44,361 nt of DNA from Candidatus Rokuibacteriota bacterium. GTDB lineage: Bacteria; Methylomirabilota; Methylomirabilia; Rokubacteriales; CSP1-6. Position 1 is the stretch's first letter; each line of letters opens with the position of its first letter. The translations under genes and the position numbers were made by a program. Where the stretch lies: contig JAUSJX010000126.1 in NCBI GenBank assembly GCA_030647435.1, positions 1-44,361 on the forward strand, written 5' to 3'. Below are positions 32,212-41,846 of the stretch, one piece after another. The notes under the pieces are model-generated. The model was given only the letters and a program-made list of their open reading frames with translations, was not told where the DNA came from and ran no database searches.

Positions 32212-33398
32212 CAGGGCGCCTCGCCGAGGGCCGCCACACCGGGCAGCACGCGCCCCTCGAGGAACTCGAGGAAGGCGCCGCCGGCCGTCGAGATGTAGCC
32301 GATGCGGTCGATGACGCCCGCCTGCCGCACCGCCGCGATGGTGTCGCCGCCGCCGATGACGGAAAAGGCGCCGCACCCGGAGACCGCGCGCGCAACGCCG
32401 AGAGTGCCCGCCGCGAAGGCCGGCTTCTCGAAGACGCCCATCGGCCCGTTCCAGACGACGGTCTTGGCGCCTTGGAGCGCGGCGCCGAACTGGGCCACGG
32501 TGAGCGGGCCGATGTCGAGGCCCATCAGCTCGTCGGGGATTTCGCGCACGCCCACGGTCCGGATGCCGTCCGCGCTGTCGGAGGACGGCGCCACGACCAC
32601 GTCCACGGGCAGCCGCACCCGCACGCCGAGGCTCCTGGCGCGCGCCAGGATGCCGCGCGCCTCCTCGAGCCGCTCGGCCTCGAGGAGCGAGCGGCCGACG
32701 CCGTGGCCCAGCGCCGCGAGAAAGGTGAAAGCCATGCCGCCGCCGATCAGGAGGGCATCCACTCGGGTCAGCAGGTGCTCGACCAGGGCGAGCTTGTCGG
32801 AGACTTTCGCCCCGCCCAGCACGGCGGCCACAGGCCGCTCGGGCCGCTCGAAGATCCGCCCCAGCGCCTCGAGCTCGCGCGCCATGAGCAGCCCGGCCGC
32901 GGCGGGCTGGAGGAAGCGCGTGATCCCCTCGGTCGAGGCGTGCGCCCGGTGCGCCGCCGCAAAGGCGTCGTCGACGTAGACGTCGGCAAGCGCGGCTAGC
33001 CGGCGCGCGAACTCGGGGTCGTTGGCCTCCTCGCCCGGGTGAAAGCGCAGGTTCTCGAGCAAGACGATATCGCCCGGCTTGAGGGCGGCCGCGGCCGCCT
33101 CGACCTCGGGCCCGGCGCAGTCGGGCAGGAGCGGCACCGGTCGGCCGAGCAATTCATCGAGCCGCGCGGCCACCGGCGCGAGCGAGTAGCGCGGGTCGAC
33201 CTTGCCCTTCGGGCGCCCCAGGTGCGAGGCGAGGATGACCGACGCCCCCGCCTTGAGGCAGTGCTCGATCGTGGGCACGACGGCGCGGATGCGCGTGTCC
33301 TCGGCGACGCGGCCATCCTCGAGCGGGACGTTGAGATCCACCCTGAGGAAGACGCGTTTCCCCGCGAGGTCCAGTTGATCGACGCTGAGCTTGGGCAA
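32211..33398 (-). CDS. pgk: Phosphoglycerate kinase
   Basis: This 395-residue kinase has the N-domain substrate motifs KRVFLRVDLNVPLEDG, ILASHLGRPKG and ENLRFHPGEE. The C-domain nucleotide motifs are VLGGAKVSDKLALVEHLL, VWNGPMGVFEKPAF and SVIGGGDTIAAV. It makes ATP from 1,3-bisphosphoglycerate in lower glycolysis (reversible). It lies 15 bases after gap and is coupled to tpiA. All the hallmarks are intact. Confidence 0.97.
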   Translation of the reverse strand: MPKLSVDQLDLAGKRVFLRVDLNVPLEDGRVAEDTRIRAVVPTIEHCLKAGASVILASHLGRPKGKVDPRYSLAPVAARLDELLGRPVPLLPDCAGPEVEAAAAALKPGDIVLLENLRFHPGEEANDPEFARRLAALADVYVDDAFAAAHRAHASTEGITRFLQPAAAGLLMARELEALGRIFERPERPVAAVLGGAKVSDKLALVEHLLTRVDALLIGGGMAFTFLAALGHGVGRSLLEAERLEEARGILARARSLGVRVRLPVDVVVAPSSDSADGIRTVGVREIPDELMGLDIGPLTVAQFGAALQGAKTVVWNGPMGVFEKPAFAAGTLGVARAVSGCGAFSVIGGGDTIAAVRQAGVIDRIGYISTAGGAFLEFLEGRVLPGVAALGEAP

Positions 33399-33413
33399 GC
33401 TGCCTTGGTCCGG

Positions 33414-34418
<1,005 letters not shown>

Positions 34419-34480
34419 GATGCGCTCCTTGGTGACGATTATTGAGGATTGGCGGCGACTTCCGCCTCACGAGAGCCCTA

Positions 34481-34509
34481 ATTATAGGCGGCGGCAGTCG
34501 CCGCCGCAA
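34481..34509 (-). promoter_or_regulatory. Sigma-70-type promoter of gap operon with internal palindrome
   Basis: On the minus strand TTGCGG (34504-34509) and a perfect TATAAT (34481-34486) are exactly 17 bases apart, about 62 bases before the gap start codon. The spacer and -35 edge hold a perfect inverted repeat, GCGGCGGC-N4-GCCGCCGC (34488-34507). That could be a repressor operator, or a GC-rich cruciform limiting open-complex formation. A further GGCGG/CCGCC hairpin lies in the 5' leader. Confidence 0.75.
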
Positions 34510-34560
34510 GCACAGCCAAAGACACAACTGAGGCGGCAGCGAACAACACCGCAGGGCGAC

Positions 34561-34677
34561 GAGAAGGGTCCAGATGCGAGGCGGCGCCCGAGAGCTGCGG
34601 GCGAGGCGTACTCCTGTACGTTGAGCCCGCAGCCGAGGGCGGCAACGAAGCAGATGGGCCCTTATCGGCGGCCTGCT
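34561..34677. repeat. Structured intergenic element after comF
   Basis: This GC-rich stretch carries the hairpin CGTAC-TCCT-GTACG (34607-34620), flanked by GAGG and TTGAG, and ends AGCAGATGGGCCC.. CGGCCTGCTC. From memory, similar strings recur between genes in several GC-rich diderm lineages, so it is probably a dispersed intergenic element rather than a gene. No frame here is protein-like. It lies between the comF stop and the gap promoter and may also terminate comF transcription. Confidence 0.35.
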
Positions 34678-35448
34678 CTAGAGGGCCCGGGCGACGGTCA
34701 GGACGCCGACGGCGACCGCCCCTGCCCGGTAGAGGCTGCGGGCGCACTCCCCCGCCGTGGCGCCGGTGGTGAGCACGTCGTCCACGAGCACGACGTGGCG
34801 ACCGGCGATCAGCTCGGGCCGGCGCACGGCGAAGGCGTCGCGGACATTCCGCCTTCGCGCCGCGGCGTCGAGATCGGTCTGGGGCTGGGTCGGCACGGCC
34901 CGCAGGAGGGCGTCGACCACCACCGGCACGCCCCAGGCGCACTCGAGGCGCCGGGCCAGGAGCAGCGCCTGGTCGTAGCCCCGCTCGCGCGCGCGGCGGG
35001 GGTGGAGCGGGACCGGCACGAAGGCGTCGGGTGCAGCGCCCGGCAGCGCGGAGAGACCCAGCCCGGCGAGAAGGTCGCCCAGCGGATTCGCCAGCCCGCG
35101 CCGTCCGCCGAACTTGAAGGCGTGGATCGCCTCGCGCGCGAGGTCGCCGTAGAGCAAGGCCGCGCGCGCGTACGCGAATCGCGGCCGGCGGCTCCGGCAG
35201 GCACCGCAGAGCCCCTCGATACCGAGCGGGGCGCCGCAGCACCGGCACCAGGGCGGCGCGATCCGCTCGAAGCCTTCCCAGCAGGCGCCGCAGAGCGGGT
35301 CGCGCCGGCCGGCACCGAGCATCCCGTCGCAGACCGGGCAGAGCGGAGGGAAGACGAGGTCGAGGGCGGCGGTGACCCACGGCCGCCAGCCGTGAGCCTC
35401 GCCCGCCGCTACGGGCGCGACGTGTTCCAGCCGCGGCATGACGGGCAC
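34678..35448 (-). CDS. comF: ComF-family phosphoribosyltransferase-like protein
   Basis: The protein has 256 residues. The N-terminus has an eight-cysteine double zinc ribbon (CPVC, CGAC, CRCC, CGAC). The phosphoribosyltransferase fold follows, with PVPLHPRRARERGYDQA and the PRPP-binding loop VVLVDDVLTTGATAGE. ComF proteins are needed for natural transformation in several bacteria, handling incoming single-stranded DNA together with helicases; the exact chemistry is not settled. The start lies inside the end of the preceding TPR-protein gene (40 bases of overlap), so the two are co-translated. A slightly later Met at 35439 is possible. Confidence 0.9.
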   Translation of the reverse strand: MPVMPRLEHVAPVAAGEAHGWRPWVTAALDLVFPPLCPVCDGMLGAGRRDPLCGACWEGFERIAPPWCRCCGAPLGIEGLCGACRSRRPRFAYARAALLYGDLAREAIHAFKFGGRRGLANPLGDLLAGLGLSALPGAAPDAFVPVPLHPRRARERGYDQALLLARRLECAWGVPVVVDALLRAVPTQPQTDLDAAARRRNVRDAFAVRRPELIAGRHVVLVDDVLTTGATAGECARSLYRAGAVAVGVLTVARAL

Positions 35449-36692
35449 CGGTCGATCCAGCGCCCGTGCTCAGCCCCGCACGCGCTACAACGGTAGGGCC
35501 AGTCGAACGCGCCGCTGAGCGTGAGCGCCCGCCGGTATTCCTCGAACGCCTCCGCCGTCTGTCCGCGGCGCTCGAAGATCGCACCGAGGACGGCGTGGAG
35601 CCCGGGCAGGTTCGGCTCCCGGACCTCCACCTTCTGAAACTGGTCGGCGGCCTCGTCCAGCATGGCGAGCTCGAAGTAGACGCGGCCGAGGGCGAAGGCC
35701 AGCGGCACGCTCTCCGGCACGCGCGCGCTCGCGGCCTGGTAGAGCGCGATCATCCGCGTCGGGCGGCCCTCGATCCTGTACGCCTGCTCGAGGCGGGCCA
35801 GGAGCGGCAGCTCCGGATGGGTCTCGACCGCCCGCTCCCACGCGCGGAAGGCTTCCCGGCTGTCGCCCGCCGCGACGTAGGCGTCTCCGAGCGCGACGGC
35901 GGCGGGCACGAAGTCGGACTGGGAGCGTAGCGCCTCGCGGAAGCGGGCAATGGCGGGCTGAACCTGGCCCTCCGCGAGAAGCGCCCGCCCGAGCTCGTAC
36001 TGGATGCCGGCCAGCATCGCCTGTTCCGGGCGCCGCTCGCCCGAGCCGAGGGCGACGATCCGCTCCTGCGCGCCCAGCGCCCGCTGCCACTGCCCCTCGG
36101 CCACGGCGAGATCGCGCAGGGCGCGGAGCGCGGCCACGTGGTCGTGGTCGTGGGCCAGCAGGCGCTCGAGCAGGGCCGCGGCCTCCCCGGGGCGGCCCGT
36201 CCGCCGGAAGTCCTCCGCAGCTGCTAACACGAGCTCAGGCCGCTCCTCGCCCCGGAGCGCGTCCAGGTGGTGGACCAGGGCCCCTTTGGCGTCGCCGCGC
36301 TCGAGCGCGAGCTCGCCCAGCCGCGCGTGCGCCTGCGCGTGGCCGGGATCCCGCTTCAACAGCTCCTCGTAGATCTGGAGCGCCGCGTCGGCGCGGCCGG
36401 AGAGCTGGGCGTCGACTCCACGGTGGTAGACGTCGGCAAGGGACTCGGCGCGCCGGGCCTCGCGCGCGCGCTGGTAGTCGCGGTAGGAGCGTCCGAGGTC
36501 GCGGACGAGGCCGAGGAGCAAGACCAGCACCGCGCCGGCGAGAAACGCGCCAACCACCAGCGCGGCCAGCGGGACCTCCCAAGCCCAATCGGCGGCGACG
36601 ACGACGCGGACGCGCGCGGTGTTCAGTGAGGCGAGGTACGCGACGGCGGCGCCGAAGCCGAGAGCGAGCAGGACGCCGAAGCGGACGGACAC
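35409..36692 (-). CDS. LapA-LapB-like fusion: membrane, TPR and zinc ribbon protein
   Basis: The protein has 427 residues from a GTG start. Residues 1-65 hold two membrane spans separated by a short beta-like stretch (SLNTARVRVVV, then PLAALVVGAFLAG), matching the LapA/DUF1049 pattern. From about residue 75 a series of TPR repeats follows (for example DAALQIYEELLKRDPGHAQA, and FALGRVYFELAMLDEAADQF). The end is a rubredoxin-like zinc ribbon, CSAC..CPSC. The last two parts are the architecture of LapB (YciM), which in enteric bacteria controls LpxC breakdown by FtsH and so LPS amount. E. coli LapA and LapB are separate; here both appear in one chain. It follows dksA by 23 bases. Confidence 0.82.
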   Translation of the reverse strand: MSVRFGVLLALGFGAAVAYLASLNTARVRVVVAADWAWEVPLAALVVGAFLAGAVLVLLLGLVRDLGRSYRDYQRAREARRAESLADVYHRGVDAQLSGRADAALQIYEELLKRDPGHAQAHARLGELALERGDAKGALVHHLDALRGEERPELVLAAAEDFRRTGRPGEAAALLERLLAHDHDHVAALRALRDLAVAEGQWQRALGAQERIVALGSGERRPEQAMLAGIQYELGRALLAEGQVQPAIARFREALRSQSDFVPAAVALGDAYVAAGDSREAFRAWERAVETHPELPLLARLEQAYRIEGRPTRMIALYQAASARVPESVPLAFALGRVYFELAMLDEAADQFQKVEVREPNLPGLHAVLGAIFERRGQTAEAFEEYRRALTLSGAFDWPYRCSACGAEHGRWIDRCPSCRGWNTSRP

Positions 36693-36715
36693 GGCTGGAG
36701 AGCCCCCGGGCGGCG

Positions 36716-37081
36716 CTACCCGGCGGCGGTGCGCTCTTCTTCTTCGATGAGCCGCTGGCAGTCGATGCAGTAGCGGGCGAAGGGCAGCGCGTCGAGGCGC
36801 TTGTCGGAGATGGCCTCCCCGCACCGCTCGCAGTCACCGAAGTTGCCTCCGTCGATCTTCTGCAGCGCGGAGACGACCTCTTTCAGGACCCGGCGGTCGC
36901 CGTTGCTCAGCTCGAAGAGGAACTCGCGGTTGTAGGACGTCGCGGCCTGGTCGCCGATGTCCTTCGTGGAGTCGTCCTCGGGACCCTTGGCGTAGAGCAC
37001 GGTCTTGCCCACGCCTTCGGAGAGCTGGCGATGCTTCTCCTCCAGCTTCTTCTTGAACTGGGCCAAGCGATCCTTCCTCAT
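36716..37081 (-). CDS. dksA: DksA/TraR-family zinc-finger protein
   Basis: This 121-residue protein has an N-terminal helical hairpin (LAQFKKKLEEKHRQLSEGVG to about residue 75) and a C4 zinc finger, CERCG and YCIDCQ, at residues about 85-110. This is the DksA/TraR layout. DksA binds the RNA polymerase secondary channel and, with ppGpp, resets transcription of ribosomal and biosynthetic genes. The hairpin tip acidic pair cannot be placed with confidence, so it may be a DksA paralogue. It sits 73 bases after rsfS. Confidence 0.87.
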   Translation of the reverse strand: MRKDRLAQFKKKLEEKHRQLSEGVGKTVLYAKGPEDDSTKDIGDQAATSYNREFLFELSNGDRRVLKEVVSALQKIDGGNFGDCERCGEAISDKRLDALPFARYCIDCQRLIEEEERTAAG

Positions 37082-37154
37082 CGCTGTCTCCTCCGCGACA
37101 CGGCGGTCGGGGGCCGGAATTAGTGGCGAAGGCTACCACGCTCCCCAGCGGAAA

Positions 37155-37526
37155 TCAATCGCCGGCGGCCGCTCCCCGCTCCACGGTGAGGAGCGGCGCG
37201 TCGCCCCACAGGCGCTCCAGCGCGTAGAAGTGCCGCGTCACTCCGACGAAGACGTGCACGATGACGTCGACGTAGTCCAGCAGCAGCCACCCGCTCTCCG
37301 CGCTGCCCTCCTGGTGTCGTGGCCGCGTACCCGCACCCTTGAGCGCCATACGCACGGCCTCGACGATGGTGCCGGCCTGCGTCGTCGAGCGCGCGCTCGT
37401 GACGACGAAGAAGTCGGCGACCGTGGACAGGCCCCGGAGATCGAGGATGACGAGGTCCTCGGCGTTCTTGTCCAGCGCGGCGTGGGCCGCCAGGCGCGCG
37501 GTGGCTTCAGCAGAGAGGGGTGCCAT
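37155..37526 (-). CDS. rsfS: Ribosomal silencing factor RsfS
   Basis: This 123-residue protein has the RsfS/Iojap signature: DKNAEDLVILDLRGLSTVAD followed by FFVVTSARSTTQ, then EGSAESGWLLLDYVDVIVHV and FYALERLW. RsfS binds ribosomal protein L14 and blocks subunit joining when nutrients are low. The ATG at 37524-37526 overlaps the nadD stop by one base (TGATG). The nadD-rsfS pair is widely conserved. Confidence 0.93.
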   Translation of the reverse strand: MAPLSAEATARLAAHAALDKNAEDLVILDLRGLSTVADFFVVTSARSTTQAGTIVEAVRMALKGAGTRPRHQEGSAESGWLLLDYVDVIVHVFVGVTRHFYALERLWGDAPLLTVERGAAAGD

Positions 37527-38149
37527 CAGGGTGCCGGGCGGTACAGGCGGTGTAGGCGGATGTAGGCGGCGACGGGCTCGGGCATCCTGTAGGCGAGACT
37601 CCTGCCGTCGCGCGCGCGGCGGCGCAGGTCCGACCCCGAGATCGGCAGCGAGGCCGCGCGGTAGAGCACGGGGCCGTCCGCGCTGCCGAAGGCAGATAGT
37701 CCAAGCTCGTGGAGGACCTTCTGGGCCGCCGGCGCCTCGGGCTCGAAGTCGGCGCCCGTGCGCGGTACGACGACCAGACGCGCCAGGCGGGCGACCTCCC
37801 GGGGCTCCCGCCAGCTCAAGAGGTCGAGGAAGGTTTCCGAGCCGATCAGCAGGTAGAGATCGCCTTCGCCCCGAAGCGCCTGGAGCGTGTCCACGGTGTA
37901 GGAAGGTCCCCGGCGGCGGAGCTCGACGTCCGAGACGGCGAAGCGCGGGTGCAGGCTGACGGCCAGCTCGGTCATCCGGTACCGATGCTCGGCCGTCGCC
38001 AGCTCGGCCGCGGGCTTGTGGGGCGGGACGGCGGCCGGCACGAAGAGCACGCGGTCGAAGGCCAGGGCCTCGCAGATCTCGTCGGCGAGGAGCAGGTGTC
38101 CGAAGTGGATCGGGTTGAACGAGCCGCCGAAGACGCCGACCTTGGGCAC
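37526..38149 (-). CDS. nadD: Nicotinate-nucleotide adenylyltransferase
   Basis: This 207-residue nucleotidyltransferase has the GxFNPxHxGH motif in VFGGSFNPIHFGHLLLA, FVPAAVPPHK, and LLIGSETFLDLLSW. The C-terminal ISGSDLRRRARDG stands where the family has ISSTxIR. It joins nicotinate mononucleotide to ATP to make deamido-NAD. It starts 8 bases after proA and is coupled to rsfS. Confidence 0.94.
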   Translation of the reverse strand: MPKVGVFGGSFNPIHFGHLLLADEICEALAFDRVLFVPAAVPPHKPAAELATAEHRYRMTELAVSLHPRFAVSDVELRRRGPSYTVDTLQALRGEGDLYLLIGSETFLDLLSWREPREVARLARLVVVPRTGADFEPEAPAAQKVLHELGLSAFGSADGPVLYRAASLPISGSDLRRRARDGRSLAYRMPEPVAAYIRLHRLYRPAP

Positions 38150-38157
38150 CTGGGCCG

Positions 38158-39423
38158 CTACTCCCGCACCTGTCCGTCACCCATCACGACGAACTTGGTC
38201 GTGGTCAGCTCGCGCACGCCGACGGGCCCGCGCGCGTGCAGCCGCGAGGTCGAGATGCCCATCTCGGCGCCCATGCCGAACTGCGAGCCGTCCACGAGGC
38301 GCGTCGAGGCGTTGACGAGGACCGCGGCGGCGTCCACCTCACGAGTGAAGCGACGGCTGTTCCGGAGGTCGGACGTCACGATGGCCTCGGCCAGCCCGGA
38401 GCCGTGGCGCCGGATGTGCTCGATGGCGGCGTCCAGTCCGTCGACGACCCGGATCGCGACGATATAGTCGAGATACTCCGTGTCCCAGTCGGCGTCCGTC
38501 GCCGGCCGTGCGTCGGGCACGAAGCCCCGCGTGCGGTCGTCGCCGCGCATCTCCACCCCGGCCTCGCGCAGCCGCGCCGCCACCTTCGGCAGGAAGCGTG
38601 CTGCCACCGCCGCGTCCACGAGGAGGGTCTCCATGGCGTTACACACGCTCACGCGCTGCGCCTTGGCGTTGACCGCGATGGCCGCGGCCATGTCGAGGTC
38701 GGCGCCCGCATCCACGTAGACGTGGCACACGCCTTTGTCATGCTTGAGGACGGGCACCGTGGCGCGCTCGGCGACAAGCCGCACGAACTCCTCGCCGCCG
38801 CGCGGGATGATGAGATCGACGAAGCGGTCGAGCGTGAGCATGGCCATGACCGCCGCGCGGTCGGCGGTGTCCACGACCTGCACCGAGTCCGCGGGCAGGC
38901 CGGCCTTCTCCACGGCCTTGCCGAGCACGTTGACGATGGCGGCGTTGGACGCGAGCGCCTCGCTGCCGCCGCGCAGCAGCACCGCGTTGCCGGACTTGAG
39001 GCAGAGGCCGGCGGCGTCGGCCGTGACGTTGGGGCGCGACTCGTAGATGAAACCGATGACGCCCAGCGGGACGCGGACGCGCGAGATCTCGATCCCGTTC
39101 GGCCGGCGCCAGGCCTCGACGGTCTCGCCCACGGGATCGGGCAGCGCGGCGATCTGTCGCAGGCCCGCCGCCATCTCTTCGATGCGCGCCTCGGAGAGCG
39201 TCAGCCTGTCGATGAAGGCCGAGGTGAGCCCGGTCGCCCGTCCGCGTTCGAGGTCGGCGCGGTTGGCTTCGAGCATGGGGGCCGTCTTCTCCTCGAGGCC
39301 GCGGGCCATCTGGAGCAGCGCCTCGTTCTTGGCGCGGGTGGAGGCAAGGGCCAGCGCGCGGGCCGCCTCCTTCGCCGCCCGCGCCTTCGCGGTCACGTGC
39401 GCCGTCACGTCCATGGTCAGCAT
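38158..39423 (-). CDS. proA: Gamma-glutamyl phosphate reductase
   Basis: This 421-residue aldehyde-dehydrogenase-fold enzyme has VPLGVIGFIYESRPNVTADA, CLKSGNAVLLRGGSEAL, the catalytic Cys in DKGVCHVYVD, and the end motif GPVGVRELTTTKFVV. It reduces glutamyl 5-phosphate to the semialdehyde, the second step of proline synthesis. The start lies 7 bases inside the end of proB; Met at position 4 (MDVTAHV) is an alternative start. Confidence 0.95.
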   Translation of the reverse strand: MLTMDVTAHVTAKARAAKEAARALALASTRAKNEALLQMARGLEEKTAPMLEANRADLERGRATGLTSAFIDRLTLSEARIEEMAAGLRQIAALPDPVGETVEAWRRPNGIEISRVRVPLGVIGFIYESRPNVTADAAGLCLKSGNAVLLRGGSEALASNAAIVNVLGKAVEKAGLPADSVQVVDTADRAAVMAMLTLDRFVDLIIPRGGEEFVRLVAERATVPVLKHDKGVCHVYVDAGADLDMAAAIAVNAKAQRVSVCNAMETLLVDAAVAARFLPKVAARLREAGVEMRGDDRTRGFVPDARPATDADWDTEYLDYIVAIRVVDGLDAAIEHIRRHGSGLAEAIVTSDLRNSRRFTREVDAAAVLVNASTRLVDGSQFGMGAEMGISTSRLHARGPVGVRELTTTKFVVMGDGQVRE

Positions 39424-40559
39424 CCTCCCGGGCCGGAGAGCACCACCAGGTTGTCCCGATGGATGACCTCGGCAAGCCCCTTGTACCCCAGGGCCTTCTC
39501 GATCTCGGACGTCTTCGCGCCGCGGATCTTCCTCAACTCGCCCGCGTCGTAGTTGACGAGCCCGCGCGCGAACTCCTGTCCGTCGGGCTCGCCCAGCGCC
39601 ACGACGTCGCCGGCGCTGAACTCCCCCTGGACGCCCAGCACGCCCGACGGCAGCAGGCTCTTACCCTTCTCAGTCAACGCTTTTCGCGCCCCGGCGTCAA
39701 CGGTAAGCCGCCCCCGCGGCGGGACGGCGAACGCGATCCAGCGTTTGCGCGCCGCCAGCCTGTCGTCACGGGGCAGGAAGTAGGTCCCCAGCGGCTCGCC
39801 CTTGAGCAGGCGGCCCAGCGTGCCGGGCTCGCGGCCGCTCGCGATCACCATGGGGATGCCGGAGGCGCCGGCCTTCTGGGCCGCCTCGAGCTTGGTGGCC
39901 ATGCCGCCGACCGAGACCCGGCCGACTTCGTCGAAGCAGAGCTTACGGATCTCGTCGGTCACGGCTTCGACCGTCTCGATGCGGCGCGCCGAGGGATCGC
40001 GCCGCGGGTCGCCGGTGTAGAGGCCGTCCACGTCCGTCAGCAGCACCAGCAGGTCGGCGTCGATGAGGTGGGCGACGAGGGCCGCCAGGTTGTCGTTGTC
40101 GCCCACCTTGATCTCGTCCACGGCGACCGTGTCGTTTTCGTTCACGATGGGCAGCACGCCGAAATCGAGCAGCGCCAGCAGCGTGTTGCGGGCGTTCAAG
40201 TACCGGCCGCGGTCGCTGATGTCCTGAGAGGTCAGGAGCACCTGGCCGACCTTGATGCCGTGACGCTTGAAGGCCTGCTCGTAGTGCCACATGAGCGCCG
40301 ACTGCCCGACGGCCGCGGCGGCCTGCTTCTCCGGGATCGAGCGCGGCCGGGACGTGAGGCCCAGGCGCGCAATGCCCGCGGCAATGGCGCCCGACGACAC
40401 GAGCGCGACCTCGCGGCGCTCGGCGACGAGCGCGGCGATGTCTCCCGCCAGCGCCCTGATGCGCTTGGCGTCGAGCCCCTCGGCCGGGCTCGTGATCAGG
40501 CCGCTGCCGACCTTGAGCACGAGACGCCGCGCGCGCGTCAGCCCGCGGCGGGCGCCCAT
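39417..40559 (-). CDS. proB: Glutamate 5-kinase with PUA domain
   Basis: This 380-residue kinase has an amino-acid kinase domain (RRLVLKVGSGLITSP, ALVSSGAIAAGIARLG, FGVLPIVNENDTVAVDEI, LLTDVDGLYTGDP). A C-terminal PUA domain starts at about residue 285 (RGRLTVDAGARKALTEKGKS, then GVQGEFSAGDVV). It phosphorylates glutamate, the controlled first step of proline synthesis. The start overlaps the end of obg by about 22 bases. Confidence 0.95.
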   Translation of the reverse strand: MGARRGLTRARRLVLKVGSGLITSPAEGLDAKRIRALAGDIAALVAERREVALVSSGAIAAGIARLGLTSRPRSIPEKQAAAAVGQSALMWHYEQAFKRHGIKVGQVLLTSQDISDRGRYLNARNTLLALLDFGVLPIVNENDTVAVDEIKVGDNDNLAALVAHLIDADLLVLLTDVDGLYTGDPRRDPSARRIETVEAVTDEIRKLCFDEVGRVSVGGMATKLEAAQKAGASGIPMVIASGREPGTLGRLLKGEPLGTYFLPRDDRLAARKRWIAFAVPPRGRLTVDAGARKALTEKGKSLLPSGVLGVQGEFSAGDVVALGEPDGQEFARGLVNYDAGELRKIRGAKTSEIEKALGYKGLAEVIHRDNLVVLSGPGGC

Positions 40560-41557
40560 ATGTGGCTCGTCAGGATCTTGGCAATATCGCGCAGCAGCCC
40601 GTCGAGCCCGAATCCCGTGACCGACGAGATCGCGTGGAAGGAGAGCCCCTCGGCCGCGCAGAAGGTCTCGAGCGCGCGGCGCCGCTCCTCGGTCCCGGGC
40701 AGCTCGGCCTTGCTCCCCGCCACGATCTGGGGCCGCGCCGCCAGCTCCCCGGAATACGCGGCGAGCTCCCCCTGAATGACGCGCCAGTCCTCGACCGGGT
40801 CACGGCCGGAGCCCGGGTCGAGATCGACCAGGTGCACGAGGACGCGCGTCCGCTCGGTGTGGCGCAGGAAGCGGTGGCCGAGCCCCTTGCCCTCGGCGGC
40901 CCCTTCGATGAGCCCAGGCAAATCGGCGATGACGAAGGAGCGGTGCTCATCCACCCGGACGATGCCGAGGCTCGGCTGGAGCGTGGTGAACGGGTAGTCC
41001 GCGATCTTCGGTTTGGCGGCCGACAGCCGCGAGACGAGCGTGGACTTTCCGGCGTTGGGGAATCCGACGACGCCCACGTCGGCCAGGAGCTTGAGCTCGA
41101 GGTGAATCCAGCGCTCCTCGCCGGGGCGCCCGAGGTCGGCGCGGCGCGGCGCGCGATTGGTGGAGCTGGTGAACCGCGCATTGCCGCGCCCGCCGCGCGC
41201 GCCGCGCGCCACGAGCACGCGCTCGCCGGGCGCCGTCAGGTCTCCCAGGCGCTCGCCCGTGGCGCGGCCCGACACCACGGTGCCGAGCGGCACGCGCAGG
41301 ACGGTGTCCTCGCCGGACGCGCCCGTTTTGTTGGCGCCCTTGCCGTGCTGGCCGCGCTCGGCGGTGTAGTGCCGCTGGTAGTGGAAGTCGAGGAGCGTGG
41401 TGATGGACGGATCAGCTTCGAGGAAGATGCTGCCGCCGGCGCCGCCGGCGCCGCCGTCCGGGCCGCCGCGGGGAATGAACTTTTCCCGCCGGAAGCTCAC
41501 GCAGCCAGCGCCGCCGTCACCGCCCTTGACGAAGACGTCGATCTCGTCGACGAACAT
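40538..41557 (-). CDS. obg: GTPase Obg (CgtA)
   Basis: The protein has 339 residues. The glycine-rich Obg domain fills residues 1-158 (FVKGGDGGAGCVSFRREKF, GGPDGGAGGAGGSIFLEAD). The GTPase domain has G1 GFPNAGKST, G2 in YPFTTLQPSLG and G3 DLPGLIEGA. There is no C-terminal OCT extension, unlike longer Obg proteins. Obg binds the large ribosomal subunit and links its assembly to the stringent response. It follows rpmA by 27 bases in the standard rplU-rpmA-obg order. Confidence 0.96.
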   Translation of the reverse strand: MFVDEIDVFVKGGDGGAGCVSFRREKFIPRGGPDGGAGGAGGSIFLEADPSITTLLDFHYQRHYTAERGQHGKGANKTGASGEDTVLRVPLGTVVSGRATGERLGDLTAPGERVLVARGARGGRGNARFTSSTNRAPRRADLGRPGEERWIHLELKLLADVGVVGFPNAGKSTLVSRLSAAKPKIADYPFTTLQPSLGIVRVDEHRSFVIADLPGLIEGAAEGKGLGHRFLRHTERTRVLVHLVDLDPGSGRDPVEDWRVIQGELAAYSGELAARPQIVAGSKAELPGTEERRRALETFCAAEGLSFHAISSVTGFGLDGLLRDIAKILTSHIWAPAAG

Positions 41558-41584
41558 CTCAGGCCCCGGGGACGCCGGGCGCGA

Positions 41585-41842
41585 TCAGGCGGGCTGCTGG
41601 GCGATGCTGACGTACTTGTCGTCGCCCTTGCGCTCGAAGCGAACGTAGCCGTCGGAGGTGGCGAACAGCGTGTGGTCCGTGCCGAGCCCGACGTCGACGC
41701 CCGCCTTGAAGCGGGTACCGCGCTGGCGCACGATGATGCTGCCCGCCGTCACGAACTGCCCGCCGAAGCGCTTGACGCCCAGTCGCTGCGAATTCGAGTC
41801 GCGGCCGTTGCGGGAACTGCCGACACCCTTCTTGTGAGCCAT
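41585..41842 (-). CDS. rpmA: 50S ribosomal protein L27
   Basis: This 85-residue protein begins [20 protein letters not shown] and contains [19 protein letters not shown] and the [14 protein letters not shown] strand, all characteristic of L27. Its N-terminal tail reaches toward the peptidyl-transferase centre. No extra N-terminal cleavage extension is present. It starts 4 bases after rplU. Confidence 0.98.
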   Translation of the reverse strand: MAHKKGVGSSRNGRDSNSQRLGVKRFGGQFVTAGSIIVRQRGTRFKAGVDVGLGTDHTLFATSDGYVRFERKGDDKYVSIAQQPA

Positions 41843-41846
41843 CGCG

